Shown here: in pieces, positions 33,248-40,853 of the stretch | Layout: each line of letters opens with the position of its first letter | Numbering within the stretch: position 1 is the first letter of the stretch | Source of the DNA: Pseudomonas kairouanensis | GTDB taxonomy: Bacteria; Pseudomonadota; Gammaproteobacteria; Pseudomonadales; Pseudomonadaceae | Direction of reading: 5' to 3' | Length of the DNA: 64,000 nucleotides | Assembly (NCBI RefSeq): GCF_004682055.1 | Contig: NZ_QUZU01000017.1 | Location: 48,455-112,454 of the forward strand | Made by a program: the position numbers and the translations under genes | Notes under the pieces: generated by a model | The model's database searches: none | What the model was told of the DNA's origin: nothing | Seen by the model: only the letters and a program-made list of their open reading frames with translations

Positions 33248-33448
33248 TTACGAGGGGCTCATGCATTCCAGCGAACGATCCACCATGACTTTTGCCATTT
33301 CCACTAGATAACCGGCGGCTTTGGGCGACTGGCCCAACGCTTCGGCACAGTGGAGCAGGTCTGAGGCGTAGGCCAGGGCGTCTTCGAAGCTGAGTTCGGG
33401 GTGGGTGATGAAAAAGTTGTGGGGCGGGTTGGACTTTACTTTCGTCAT
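33248..33448 (-). CDS. Small DUF6124/DUF3077-like protein
   Basis: A 66-residue protein starting MTKVKSNPPHNFF with a helical body (LSFEDALAYASDLLHCAEAL, then AAGYLVEMAKVMVD). It resembles the small Pseudomonas family annotated DUF6124 (formerly DUF3077), whose function is unknown. The assignment is from remembered N-terminal style (MxKVxxNPP) and length. It lies alone between the REP element and the mobile mystery pair, with AGTTATCG-type sequence rather than a strong ribosome site before the ATG. Confidence 0.65.
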   Translation of the reverse strand: MTKVKSNPPHNFFITHPELSFEDALAYASDLLHCAEALGQSPKAAGYLVEMAKVMVDRSLECMSPS

Positions 33449-33647
33449 TTCGATAACTCCAAGTAGTCCAATGTTCGTTCGAGCTGCTAAACCCGGTCAC
33501 TGAATGGGCAGTGACGAACGCAGACTAGCCACCGAAAAGGCAGGGCACAAGCGGCTGGGATTCTCTCGGAAATGTCCTGCGAAAGAAAGGGACGCGGGAG
33601 GTAGGAGCAGCAGATTCGGACTTATCCGAGACGCCATAGTGACTACG

Positions 33648-34235
33648 TCAGCTGCGCACGAAAGCCAAAAGCAGCACGTAATCATTGGTATCGGCGGCGC
33701 GAAGCGCTTGGATGTAACGCTGGCGAACTTCGTTTGCCGTCACCAAGTTGCCACGGCCCCAAGAGAAGGGCGCGAGACCGCATTGCCTGAGTAGACAATC
33801 AGTCATCAGCCGAGCGTGGCGGCCGTTTCCATTAGGAAAGGCGTGCAGCCACACCAGCTGGTGATGAAATCGCACTGCAATTTTGTCCGGTGGGAAAACC
33901 TCGTGTTCCAGCCAGTAAGCGACGTTGTCGAGCAGTTGGCGTAAGTTGACGGCGATTTTCGTCCAATCGCAGCCGATATTTTTATCTGACTTGCGGAAGG
34001 TCCCTGCCCACTTCCAAGTGTCGCTGAACATTTTCGTGTGCAATTCACGACAAAAGTGATCGTTCAAAACGTCCAGTTTCTTCTGGCGGTTTATCCACAG
34101 GGTGGCTTTGAGGATGTTCTGTGCTTCCCACTCGTCCAACTCGCCTTGGGTTGCGATGTGTCTTGGTTTAAGGCCAGAAACCTCATCCGGATCCAGAGGC
34201 GTCTGACCTGGTTTAAGTTCCAGTTCTATCGCCAT
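33648..34235 (-). CDS. Mobile mystery protein B (Fic/DOC family)
   Basis: The second gene of the mobile mystery A/B pair, a transferable two-gene unit of unknown role with toxin-antitoxin-like architecture. The 195 residues have NHFCRELHTKMF-type helices and the Fic motif HAFPNGNGRHARL near residue 135. The usual acidic residue is Asn (FPNGNGR instead of FxDGNGR); I believe this is normal for the family, but it puts AMP-transfer activity in doubt. ATG 34235 overlaps the upstream gene's stop by 10 bases and is preferred to GTG 34247. Base composition is less GC-rich than the surroundings. Confidence 0.85.
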   Translation of the reverse strand: MAIELELKPGQTPLDPDEVSGLKPRHIATQGELDEWEAQNILKATLWINRQKKLDVLNDHFCRELHTKMFSDTWKWAGTFRKSDKNIGCDWTKIAVNLRQLLDNVAYWLEHEVFPPDKIAVRFHHQLVWLHAFPNGNGRHARLMTDCLLRQCGLAPFSWGRGNLVTANEVRQRYIQALRAADTNDYVLLLAFVRS

Positions 34236-34690
34236 AGGCGCGCCCACGAACCATCCAGCAGTTCTTTGCGACGCTCATCAATCTGGCGTTCGATAAAAGT
34301 GTCCGAGGGGCGTTGGTCCTCAAGGCTCATGGAATGCGCAACGCCCAGGATTTCCTGCTTTGCTAGAAACTCGGCGCGATCTTCAATCATCACGTGCAGT
34401 GGCTTTTTGGGCACGAGGCCGTAGACGAGTTCACAGTCCAGTGCTGCCGCGAGTTTTCTAAGTTGGGCGAGCGATATCCTATCTTCCGCCTCGGAGCGCT
34501 CGGACTTGGTCAACGTCACCGCCGACACGCCAGCGATCTCTGCCTGGACACGCAGCGAACGGCCTAGAGACTCTCTGATGGATCGCAGCCAACCTCCGGG
34601 CGGCACTGAAGCGCCTTTGATGCTGCTAAAAGGCTCAATTGCCCGTTCCACTTGAGATAGTCGCAATTTGTAGAGGTTGGAAGTGTTCAT
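34226..34690 (-). CDS. Mobile mystery protein A (XRE-type helix-turn-helix regulator)
   Basis: The 154-residue first gene of the pair. A helix-turn-helix domain spans about residues 35-95 (GWLRSIRESLGRSLRVQAEI, then AGVSAVTLTKSERSEAEDRI), and the C-terminus is helical (RPSDTFIERQIDERRKELLDG). It is probably the autorepressor and possible antitoxin for protein B. Its promoter carries an array of AGCCTATAGGCT-like sites. Confidence 0.85.
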   Translation of the reverse strand: MNTSNLYKLRLSQVERAIEPFSSIKGASVPPGGWLRSIRESLGRSLRVQAEIAGVSAVTLTKSERSEAEDRISLAQLRKLAAALDCELVYGLVPKKPLHVMIEDRAEFLAKQEILGVAHSMSLEDQRPSDTFIERQIDERRKELLDGSWARLWR

Positions 34691-34704
34691 AGCTAATTGC
34701 CTTT

Positions 34705-34820
34705 TGAAAGCCTGTAGGCTTTCAGTATTGCAGTAAATGTAAGCCTATAAGTATACAATTTAATAAAATAAGTAAGCCTATAGGCAAACAATATATCTTG
34801 TTTTGTTTGCTTATAGGCTT
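34705..34820. promoter_or_regulatory. Operator array upstream of mobile mystery protein A
   Basis: A perfect inverted repeat TGAAAGCCT-GT-AGGCTTTCA lies at 34705-34724. Related sites are AAGCCTATA at 34741-34749, the palindrome GCCTATAGGC at 34776-34785 and TATAGGCTT at 34812-34820. In addition 34776-34789 and 34805-34818 form a 14-bp inverted repeat with one mismatch. The region is strongly AT-rich. It looks like a cooperative autoregulatory operator. Confidence 0.7.
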
Positions 34821-34855
34821 GCAGGTTGATTCAAATTGTTAATTTGAAACGAGAT

Positions 34856-35788
34856 TCAGGTCCACCAGAAACGCACAAGGTGGAAGAAAATCGGTGCCGC
34901 AAAACACACCGAATCCAGCCGATCCAGCATGCCGCCATGCCCTTCGATCATGTGCCCCCAGTCCTTCACGCCGCGGTCGCGCTTGATCGCCGACATCACA
35001 ATGCCGCCGGCAAAGCCCAGCAGGTTGATCAACAGCGCAATCAAGAACGACTGCCACGGGTTGAACGGGGTGGTCCAAAACAGCGCGGCGCCGATCAGGG
35101 ACGAGAGCAGGATGCCGCCGACAAAGCCTTCGACGGTTTTGGACGGTGACAGGTTGGGCGCGATCTTGTGTTTGCCGAACAACTTCCCACACACGTACTG
35201 GAGCACGTCCGACAGTTGCACCACGATCACCAGGTAGGCGATCAGCAGCAGGTTGCGCCCTTCGTAGCCGGGGATGTCGAGGGTGAGCAGGGCAGGCACG
35301 AACGACACGCAGAACACCGCGATCATCAGGCCCCACTGCACTTTCGAGGCGCGTTCGAGGAAGTGGGTGCTGTCGCCGCCCAGGGACGCGAGGATCGGCA
35401 GCAGCAAAAACACGTACACCGGGATAAAAATCGAGAACAACCCGTACCAGTCCGAGTAGATCAGCAGGTATTGCAGCGGCAACGCCAGGTAGAACGCCGC
35501 CACCAGCGCCGGGTAGTCGCTGCGCCGCGTGGGGGTGAGGGTGAGGAATTCGCGCAGGGCGTAGAACGACACGGCGTAGAACAGCAAAATCACCGCGCCG
35601 GTGCCGAGCCAGAAGGCGATGCCGATCACCACCACCATCACCCACCAGGCGTTGATGCGGGCGTTGAGGTTGTCGATCACCGCATTGGGCGTGCCACGGG
35701 TGCGAATTTTCAGGATCAGGCCAATCAACGAGGCGAGTACCAGGATCGCGCCGATGCCGCCGAACAGCATTATGGTCTGGCTGTGCAT
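34856..35788 (-). CDS. CdsA-like phosphatidate cytidylyltransferase (YnbB-type)
   Basis: Would convert phosphatidic acid and CTP to CDP-diacylglycerol in the inner membrane. About eight hydrophobic segments are visible in 310 residues, and the C-terminal region has the cytidylyltransferase pattern SPSKTVEGFVGG followed by SAIKRDRGVKDWGHMIEGHG and GMLDRLDS. This is not the essential cdsA, which lies elsewhere with the uppS/dxr cluster in Pseudomonas, so it is a paralogue serving this operon. ATG 35788 follows the upstream stop as TGATATG and is preferred over 35809. It is the last gene of the lipid operon. Confidence 0.85.
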   Translation of the reverse strand: MHSQTIMLFGGIGAILVLASLIGLILKIRTRGTPNAVIDNLNARINAWWVMVVVIGIAFWLGTGAVILLFYAVSFYALREFLTLTPTRRSDYPALVAAFYLALPLQYLLIYSDWYGLFSIFIPVYVFLLLPILASLGGDSTHFLERASKVQWGLMIAVFCVSFVPALLTLDIPGYEGRNLLLIAYLVIVVQLSDVLQYVCGKLFGKHKIAPNLSPSKTVEGFVGGILLSSLIGAALFWTTPFNPWQSFLIALLINLLGFAGGIVMSAIKRDRGVKDWGHMIEGHGGMLDRLDSVCFAAPIFFHLVRFWWT

Positions 35789-35789
35789 A

Positions 35790-36410
35790 TCAGCAGTGCT
35801 CCGGGGCAAGGGCGAGCAGGGCGTCGCGGGTGCGGGCGAGGAAGGCGGCTTTGTCTTCGTCTTCTTCCAAGTGCAGCGGCGCGCCGAAGCTGGTGGTGCA
35901 CAGCAAGGGCAGCGGCAAGACGCGCCCCTTGGGCATGACCCGGTTGAGGTTGGCGATCCACACGGGGATCAATTCAGCCTGTGGGTAACTTTTTGCCAGG
36001 TGGTACAGGCCGCTTTTGAACGGCAGCAGGCCGTCTTCCAGGTTGCGGGTGCCTTCCGGAAAGATGATCAGCGAGTCGCCGCTTTCCAGAGCGTTGAGCA
36101 TGGGTTGCAAAGGGTTATCCACAGGGTCTTTGCGTTCGCGGTCGATCAGCACGCCGTTGAACACGCTGTTGATGATGTAGCGACGCAGGGCGCTTTTGTT
36201 CCAGTAATCGCTGCCGGCCACCGGGCGCGTGAATTTGCGCAGGTTCTGCGGCAGCGAGGCCCACAACAACACGAAATCGCCGTGGCTGCTGTGGTTGGCA
36301 AAGTAGATGCGCTGCACCGGCACCGGCGCGCACCCGAGCCACAGGCTACGAGCGCCGGTGACGGTACGGGCCATGGAGGTTATGAGCGTGGCGACCACGG
36401 GTTCGAACAT
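35790..36410 (-). CDS. PlsC-type 1-acyl-glycerol-3-phosphate acyltransferase
   Basis: A member of the PlsC family that would acylate lysophosphatidic acid, or a related lyso-lipid, at the membrane. The 206 residues carry the HX4D motif NHSSHGDF near residue 39, and FPEGTRN near 119, the two catalytic/phosphate-binding boxes. It sits between a small membrane protein gene and the CdsA paralogue, so it could supply phosphatidic acid for it. Confidence 0.87.
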   Translation of the reverse strand: MFEPVVATLITSMARTVTGARSLWLGCAPVPVQRIYFANHSSHGDFVLLWASLPQNLRKFTRPVAGSDYWNKSALRRYIINSVFNGVLIDRERKDPVDNPLQPMLNALESGDSLIIFPEGTRNLEDGLLPFKSGLYHLAKSYPQAELIPVWIANLNRVMPKGRVLPLPLLCTTSFGAPLHLEEDEDKAAFLARTRDALLALAPEHC

Positions 36411-36419
36411 GGGAATTCC

Positions 36420-36851
36420 TTATCCGGCAAAAGGCAGCCAAGGGCTGGCGAGAATCACACCCAGGGTCAGCAGCGCTTGCGCGCCCAGCAGCCAGGCTTG
36501 TTTGCGCAGCAGTTTGAGGGCGCCGCGACGGCGCTCGGTCCAGGGCCTGCCGGCGCGCTTGGGCGATTGCAGGCCGAGGGTTTGCAAGGCTTGGTCGAGG
36601 TCTGCGGTACGGTCTATGTCGCGGGCCAGCAGGGCGAACAGGTCGGCGTCGAAGGCCACCCGCAGCGCCCAGTATTTTTGCAGCAACCCCAGAATAATCA
36701 TCCACAGGGCCAGCAACAGGCAGATGGTTGAAATGCTCGCCATCAACAGCTGAGCCAGGCCGAACAATACGCCGAGCAAGGTCAGGCCTGTGGATAACTG
36801 ATCCAGCGAACGGCCACGACGCAACAGGCTGGCGACGACCTGGAGTTCCAT
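36420..36851 (-). CDS. Small membrane protein of unknown function in the lipid operon
   Basis: A 143-residue protein (from ATG 36851) that I do not recognise. It has two membrane segments close together (residues about 22-38 and 40-60: LTLLGVLFGLAQLLMA and ICLLLALWMIILGLL), a basic cytoplasmic-type stretch (SPKRAGRPWTERRRGALK) and a C-terminal hydrophobic segment. The start is taken from the TGATATG junction with the upstream phosphatase gene. Its constant company would make it a candidate accessory subunit of the lipid pathway. Confidence 0.75.
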   Translation of the reverse strand: MELQVVASLLRRGRSLDQLSTGLTLLGVLFGLAQLLMASISTICLLLALWMIILGLLQKYWALRVAFDADLFALLARDIDRTADLDQALQTLGLQSPKRAGRPWTERRRGALKLLRKQAWLLGAQALLTLGVILASPWLPFAG

Positions 36852-36852
36852 A

Positions 36853-38151
36853 TCAGCGGGCATGGGCTAAACCCTCCAACGCTTCACGATGAGCAGGATG
36901 CAGGACCACATCGGCCCGCGCTGTACGAATGATAGTCAGCGCTTGCTCCACCGTCGTTGCACGGTCGGTATGCAGCAACCAGGCGGCGACGGCCGTTGCG
37001 CTGCGGGAGTAGCCGAGGGCGCAGCACACCAGCAGCGGGCCATGGGCGCGCAGGCGTTCGATGGCCTGGGCGGCGAGCAGGCATTCGGCGGGAGTGGGGG
37101 CGATCAAGTCGAGCACGGGGATGGATATGTAGGCGCGGCCCTGTGGATTAATCGGCAGCTCGGCGCACAAATCGACGATGGCCTTGAAGGGCTCTTGCTC
37201 GCGCGTCGTAGGAATACGCCCGAGCCAGACGTTATCCACAATCAGATCCGGCTGTGGATGTTTACGTGTCCACAGGCGCGAGTTGATCCACGCGGCGGCC
37301 AGATAAGGTGCATAGAGCCAGCGCGCGGCGGGCGTGAGTCGGCCATCGGCGCGCTTCTGAAAACCTGCGGCCCCCAGCACGACGTAGTTCGCCTTGATCA
37401 AGGCCAGGGAAATCGCCGGCCAAAGTATCCACAACCAGCCGCCACCCATCACAAACGCCAGGATCGCCAGGGCCAGTGCGCCCAAGCCGTAGCGCAGGCC
37501 CAAACGCCAACGCTTGGGGTCTCGCGTCAGCCGTGCGTTCAACAATGGGCTCGGATGCTCCACCGGCCACAACCACACACAAATCCAACCGGCGAGGGCC
37601 CCTGTGGGTAAGTCGATAAAGTGATGTTGATAAGTGGTCAGCACCGAAATACCGATCAGCGCAAACCAACCATGCACCACCCATCGCCACACGCCCTGAG
37701 TATGGCGCTGGAACATCACCCACAAGATCACCAGCAGCGCGATATGCAGGGAAGGCGCCTGGTTGAAGGGTTTGTCGAACCCCGCCAATACCGCAAACAG
37801 CCAGCCGAACACGCCGTCCAGTTCCGGCCGTTCGAAGGTGAACCGCAGCGGCCAGATCAGGAAGCAGCTCACCGCGATCACCTGGGCGCTGAGCAGGCGC
37901 AGGGCATGTTGCTTCAGTTCATGCCGGGTGTGGGGCAGCAGCAGGGAAAACCCGTAAAGCAGGTCGATGGACCAGTAGGGCACGATGGTCCAGGCCCAGA
38001 ACGGCATGTGGGTTTCCCAGCCGAACACCAGGGTGCCGACGTCACTGCGCTGGCTGGTCACCCAGGTGGCAAAGCCGTAGGTGCTGAAAAACAGCGGCGC
38101 CAACAACAGCAGCCACAGGACCGCTGGTTTCAATAAACCCGGTTCGCGCAT
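36853..38151 (-). CDS. Inner-membrane PAP2-like / dual-specificity phosphatase fusion (YnbD-type)
   Basis: A 432-residue fusion. The N-terminal half is a multi-pass PAP2-like domain (KPFNQAPSLHIALL and YQHHFIDLPTGALAG hold the likely phosphatase histidines). The C-terminal half is a dual-specificity/tyrosine-phosphatase fold with the P-loop CALGYSRSAT (C-x5-R) near residue 388. Either part could remove phosphate from a lipid phosphate such as PGP-type intermediates. The architecture matches E. coli YnbD as I recall it. ATG 38151 lies 2 bases after the upstream TGA and is preferred to 38193. Confidence 0.85.
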   Translation of the reverse strand: MREPGLLKPAVLWLLLLAPLFFSTYGFATWVTSQRSDVGTLVFGWETHMPFWAWTIVPYWSIDLLYGFSLLLPHTRHELKQHALRLLSAQVIAVSCFLIWPLRFTFERPELDGVFGWLFAVLAGFDKPFNQAPSLHIALLVILWVMFQRHTQGVWRWVVHGWFALIGISVLTTYQHHFIDLPTGALAGWICVWLWPVEHPSPLLNARLTRDPKRWRLGLRYGLGALALAILAFVMGGGWLWILWPAISLALIKANYVVLGAAGFQKRADGRLTPAARWLYAPYLAAAWINSRLWTRKHPQPDLIVDNVWLGRIPTTREQEPFKAIVDLCAELPINPQGRAYISIPVLDLIAPTPAECLLAAQAIERLRAHGPLLVCCALGYSRSATAVAAWLLHTDRATTVEQALTIIRTARADVVLHPAHREALEGLAHAR

Positions 38152-38153
38152 GC

Positions 38154-39902
38154 TCAGATCTTCTGTGCCAGGGACACGGTGAAAATGCCCCATTCATCCA
38201 CACGCTGGGTGATCTTGCGAAAGCCTGCCGCTTCGACCAGTTGATCCATTTCGGCCTGGCTGCGCCGACGCATCACCCAGGCCTGGCCTTGGCGATGGCT
38301 GGTGAGGGCGCGGGCGATCAGTTCCAGTTGCGGGTGCCACGGCTGGCCGGTGTAGACCAGATAACCGCCAGGCTCCACGGCCTCGGCAAGGCCCGCCAAC
38401 GAGCCGCCGACCATGGCGTTATCGGCAAACAATTCATACAACCCGGACACCACCGCCAGCGTCGGTTTCGGCTCCAGCGCCGCCAGGTCAGCGCGATCGA
38501 ACGCATCGCCTTTGACGAACTGGGCGATATCCCCCAGGCCTTTCTCGCGAATCAGTGCGCCACCGTCGCGCACGTTGATGTCGCTGTAGTCGCGCAGCAG
38601 GATCGACTCCGGCAGCGGCGACACGCCCTGCAAGGCTTCGAGAATGTAGCGCCCGTGGCCGGCGGCGATATCGACGATGCGCACTTGGCGGTCTTCTTCG
38701 CGCAGCTTGGCCATGGCCAGGCGCAGCAGTTCCTCGACGTTCAACTTGCGCTGGCGAATACCGCGCCAGCCGATGGAGTTGAGGTAGTTGGTGTCGATCA
38801 TCCGCCCCAGCCCGCCTTTGCCGGTGGGCTTGTTGCGGTACACGTAGTCCAGGGTGCTGCCGGAGTCGAAGCCGGTGTCGAAGCCCAGCTTCACGCCCTC
38901 GGACAGGTTCTTGCCCAGGCCCATGCTGGCGCGGGTCATGCGCCAGTACAGGTCGCGCAGGGAGTTGCGCGGCAGCGGCGCGGCGAGGGCTTCGGACTCG
39001 GCGCAGGTGGCGCCGATTTTGTCGGCGTCGAGCAGCGAAGCGCGGTCCAGCGGGTGCTCGAAGTTTTGCAGGATAAAGCGCCGGGCGCTGCTCAAGGCGG
39101 TGGCGCGGTCGCGCTCGCCCAGGGTGTCGTGGAAGTAGCCAGGGAGGATATGCAGCTCTTTTTTCAGGCTGCCCAGGCGGTCGAAAAACTGCTGCTGGGG
39201 TTTGCGGTGCACCACAAAGTCCGAGCCCGAGACCAGGAGCTGCGTGGGCACCTGGATCGCCTGGGCATCGGCCACAACGCGGTCGGCCGCTTCGTACAGA
39301 CCCAGCAGCACATTCACCGAGATGGCCTTGGTGATCAGCGGGTCGCTGTCGTAGGACGCCACGCGCTCGGGGTCATGGCTGAGGAACTTGGCCTTGACGT
39401 AACTGTTGACGAAAAAGTTGCCGCGAAACCTGCGCATCAGCGCCAGGCCGGGCCGCGCGAACGGCACGTACAGCTTGACCTTGAAGGCCGGGGAGGCGAG
39501 CACCAGGGCGCGGATCTTCGGTGCGTAATCATGCACCCAGGTCGCGGCGATCACGGCGCCGACGCTTTGCGCGATCACCGCGAAGTTCTCTTGCTCTATG
39601 CCGTAGGTGGCGCCGATGTGATCGTAGAAGGTCTGCACATCTCGGGCGCTGGTGGCGAAGCTGGGGCTGTCGCCGCGCTCGCCGGGGGACTGGCCGTGGC
39701 CACGGGCATCCCAGGCGAAGAAATCGAACTGCGGCAGGTCCAGCTCATCCACCAAGTGGGCGATGCGCCCCGAATGCTCATGGCCGCGATGGAACAACAC
39801 GATGGCCTTGCGCGGCCCATCGCCTGCCGTGGCCGGCCAGTGCCGGTAGAAAAGCTCGACGCCATCATGGGTACTGAAGCTGTGTTCTTGTTGTTCACGC
39901 AT
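38154..39902 (-). CDS. Alpha/beta hydrolase - SAM methyltransferase fusion (YnbC-type)
   Basis: A 582-residue two-domain protein. Residues 1 to about 290 form an alpha/beta hydrolase of the lysophospholipase/S33 type: HRGHEHSGRI oxyanion region, WDARGHGQSPG, nucleophile elbow AQSVGA (Ser in place but first Gly replaced by Ala), late His in GYFHDTLGE. Residues about 380-582 are a class I methyltransferase (VDIAAGHGRYILEAL motif I, then VVSGLYELFAD). The combination matches E. coli YnbC. It could trim or methylate the lipid made by the neighbouring genes. Confidence 0.87.
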   Translation of the reverse strand: MREQQEHSFSTHDGVELFYRHWPATAGDGPRKAIVLFHRGHEHSGRIAHLVDELDLPQFDFFAWDARGHGQSPGERGDSPSFATSARDVQTFYDHIGATYGIEQENFAVIAQSVGAVIAATWVHDYAPKIRALVLASPAFKVKLYVPFARPGLALMRRFRGNFFVNSYVKAKFLSHDPERVASYDSDPLITKAISVNVLLGLYEAADRVVADAQAIQVPTQLLVSGSDFVVHRKPQQQFFDRLGSLKKELHILPGYFHDTLGERDRATALSSARRFILQNFEHPLDRASLLDADKIGATCAESEALAAPLPRNSLRDLYWRMTRASMGLGKNLSEGVKLGFDTGFDSGSTLDYVYRNKPTGKGGLGRMIDTNYLNSIGWRGIRQRKLNVEELLRLAMAKLREEDRQVRIVDIAAGHGRYILEALQGVSPLPESILLRDYSDINVRDGGALIREKGLGDIAQFVKGDAFDRADLAALEPKPTLAVVSGLYELFADNAMVGGSLAGLAEAVEPGGYLVYTGQPWHPQLELIARALTSHRQGQAWVMRRRSQAEMDQLVEAAGFRKITQRVDEWGIFTVSLAQKI

Positions 39903-39912
39903 CGCAAAATCC

Positions 39913-40533
39913 TTATGCAGAAGGGGGAGTGTGTTCTTCTTTGAGGCCCTGGCGCACCCGGTTGACCAGGGTGTAGGCGAGCAGGGCGGCCACCAGCCAC
40001 ATCACCGCCTCGACCCAACCTGCGCCCAGCCAGCCCAATGCCACGCCAGTGGCCAGCACACCCAGTACGAAGGCCCGATCGCTCTTGCCCATTGGCCCGT
40101 CATAGCGCCGTGACGCGCCCACCATCGGGCCCAGCACGCCAGCGTATTCACTGAACACCGCCAGCAGCGCCACCAGCAACACCGGCGCCAGGCTCACGCC
40201 TGGGATCAGCGCAAAGGGCAGGATCAGCGCGCTGTCGGCGACCACGTCGCACAGTTCGTTGAGGTAGGCGCCCAGGCGCGACTGCTGGCCGAATTCGCGG
40301 GCGAGCATGCCGTCGATGGCGTTGAGGGCCATGCGCAGGATCATCCACAGCGGGATCAGCGCGAACAGCCACAGGTGGTGGGCGAAGCTGGCGATCAACA
40401 GGCCTACCAGCAGGGAAATCACGCCCGCAAGGACGGTGATCTGGTTGGCGGTGGTGCCGTTGTCGTAGAGGCGCTGCACGAGGGGGCGCAGCAGGTTTTG
40501 AAAACGCGGCTTGAGCTGATAGATCGAAATCAT
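39913..40533 (-). CDS. CDP-alcohol phosphatidyltransferase-like membrane protein (YnbA-type)
   Basis: The first gene of the six-gene lipid operon. The 206 residues have several membrane helices and the CDP-alcohol phosphotransferase box at residues 71-96, but with two changes: canonical D-xx-DG-xx-AR-x8-G-xxx-D-xxx-D reads N71, D74, G75, A78, R79, G88, N92, D96. Asn therefore replaces the first and third Asp, which normally hold the metal. From memory E. coli YnbA shares these changes, so it may be a distinct subclass. AAGGAAG lies nine bases before the ATG. It would condense CDP-diacylglycerol with an unknown alcohol. Confidence 0.85.
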   Translation of the reverse strand: MISIYQLKPRFQNLLRPLVQRLYDNGTTANQITVLAGVISLLVGLLIASFAHHLWLFALIPLWMILRMALNAIDGMLAREFGQQSRLGAYLNELCDVVADSALILPFALIPGVSLAPVLLVALLAVFSEYAGVLGPMVGASRRYDGPMGKSDRAFVLGVLATGVALGWLGAGWVEAVMWLVAALLAYTLVNRVRQGLKEEHTPPSA

Positions 40534-40661
40534 GGGGGTGACGCTTCCTTGTCCGTGAGCCCGCGAAAAACTGGATGGGAGTGTGCCGATTAAACGCCGT
40601 GTACACCAGTGATGGCGCGTGTTTATGGGGGGTTGGTCACGGTCTTGAGTACTGCGATGTA

Positions 40662-40759
40662 CCCCTGTGGGAGCGGGCTTGCTCGCGAAAGCGGAGTGTC
40701 AGTGAGCATATGTAGCGACTGGCACCGCGCTTTCGCGAGCAAGCCCGCTCCCTCAGGGG
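40662..40759. repeat. REPIN between the lipid operon and the SPFH/ATPase operon
   Basis: Two REP units (40662-40693 and 40727-40759), core GTGGGAGCGGGCTTGCTCGC, lie in inverted orientation within a 320-base gene-free stretch. The rest of that stretch holds the divergent promoters and the Zur-like box. Confidence 0.9.
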
Positions 40760-40811
40760 ATTTGCAGTGGGTTCGATAGCTGTATTCATCGAACAAAAAT
40801 TTCACGCTCCG

Positions 40812-40826
40812 TGTTATATCGTAACG
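40812..40826 (+). promoter_or_regulatory. Zur-like box upstream of the SPFH/HmtA-type operon
   Basis: TGTTATATCGTAACG matches the two perfect Zur palindromes seen later in this window (TGTTATA-N-TATAACA) at 11 of 14 arm positions, with a perfect left arm. It lies 28 bases before the start at 40854. In P. aeruginosa the homologous PA2437-PA2434 (hmtA) operon is repressed by zinc, which agrees. The motif is seen; the regulation is inferred. Confidence 0.6.
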
Positions 40827-40853
40827 AATTATGTACATGCGGGCGTTGAGTGG

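Noticed and set aside
33105..40759. CRISPR array from repeated motifs
   Set aside because: The repeats are inverted pairs of REP units with single spacers, not regularly spaced direct repeats, and no cas genes are present.
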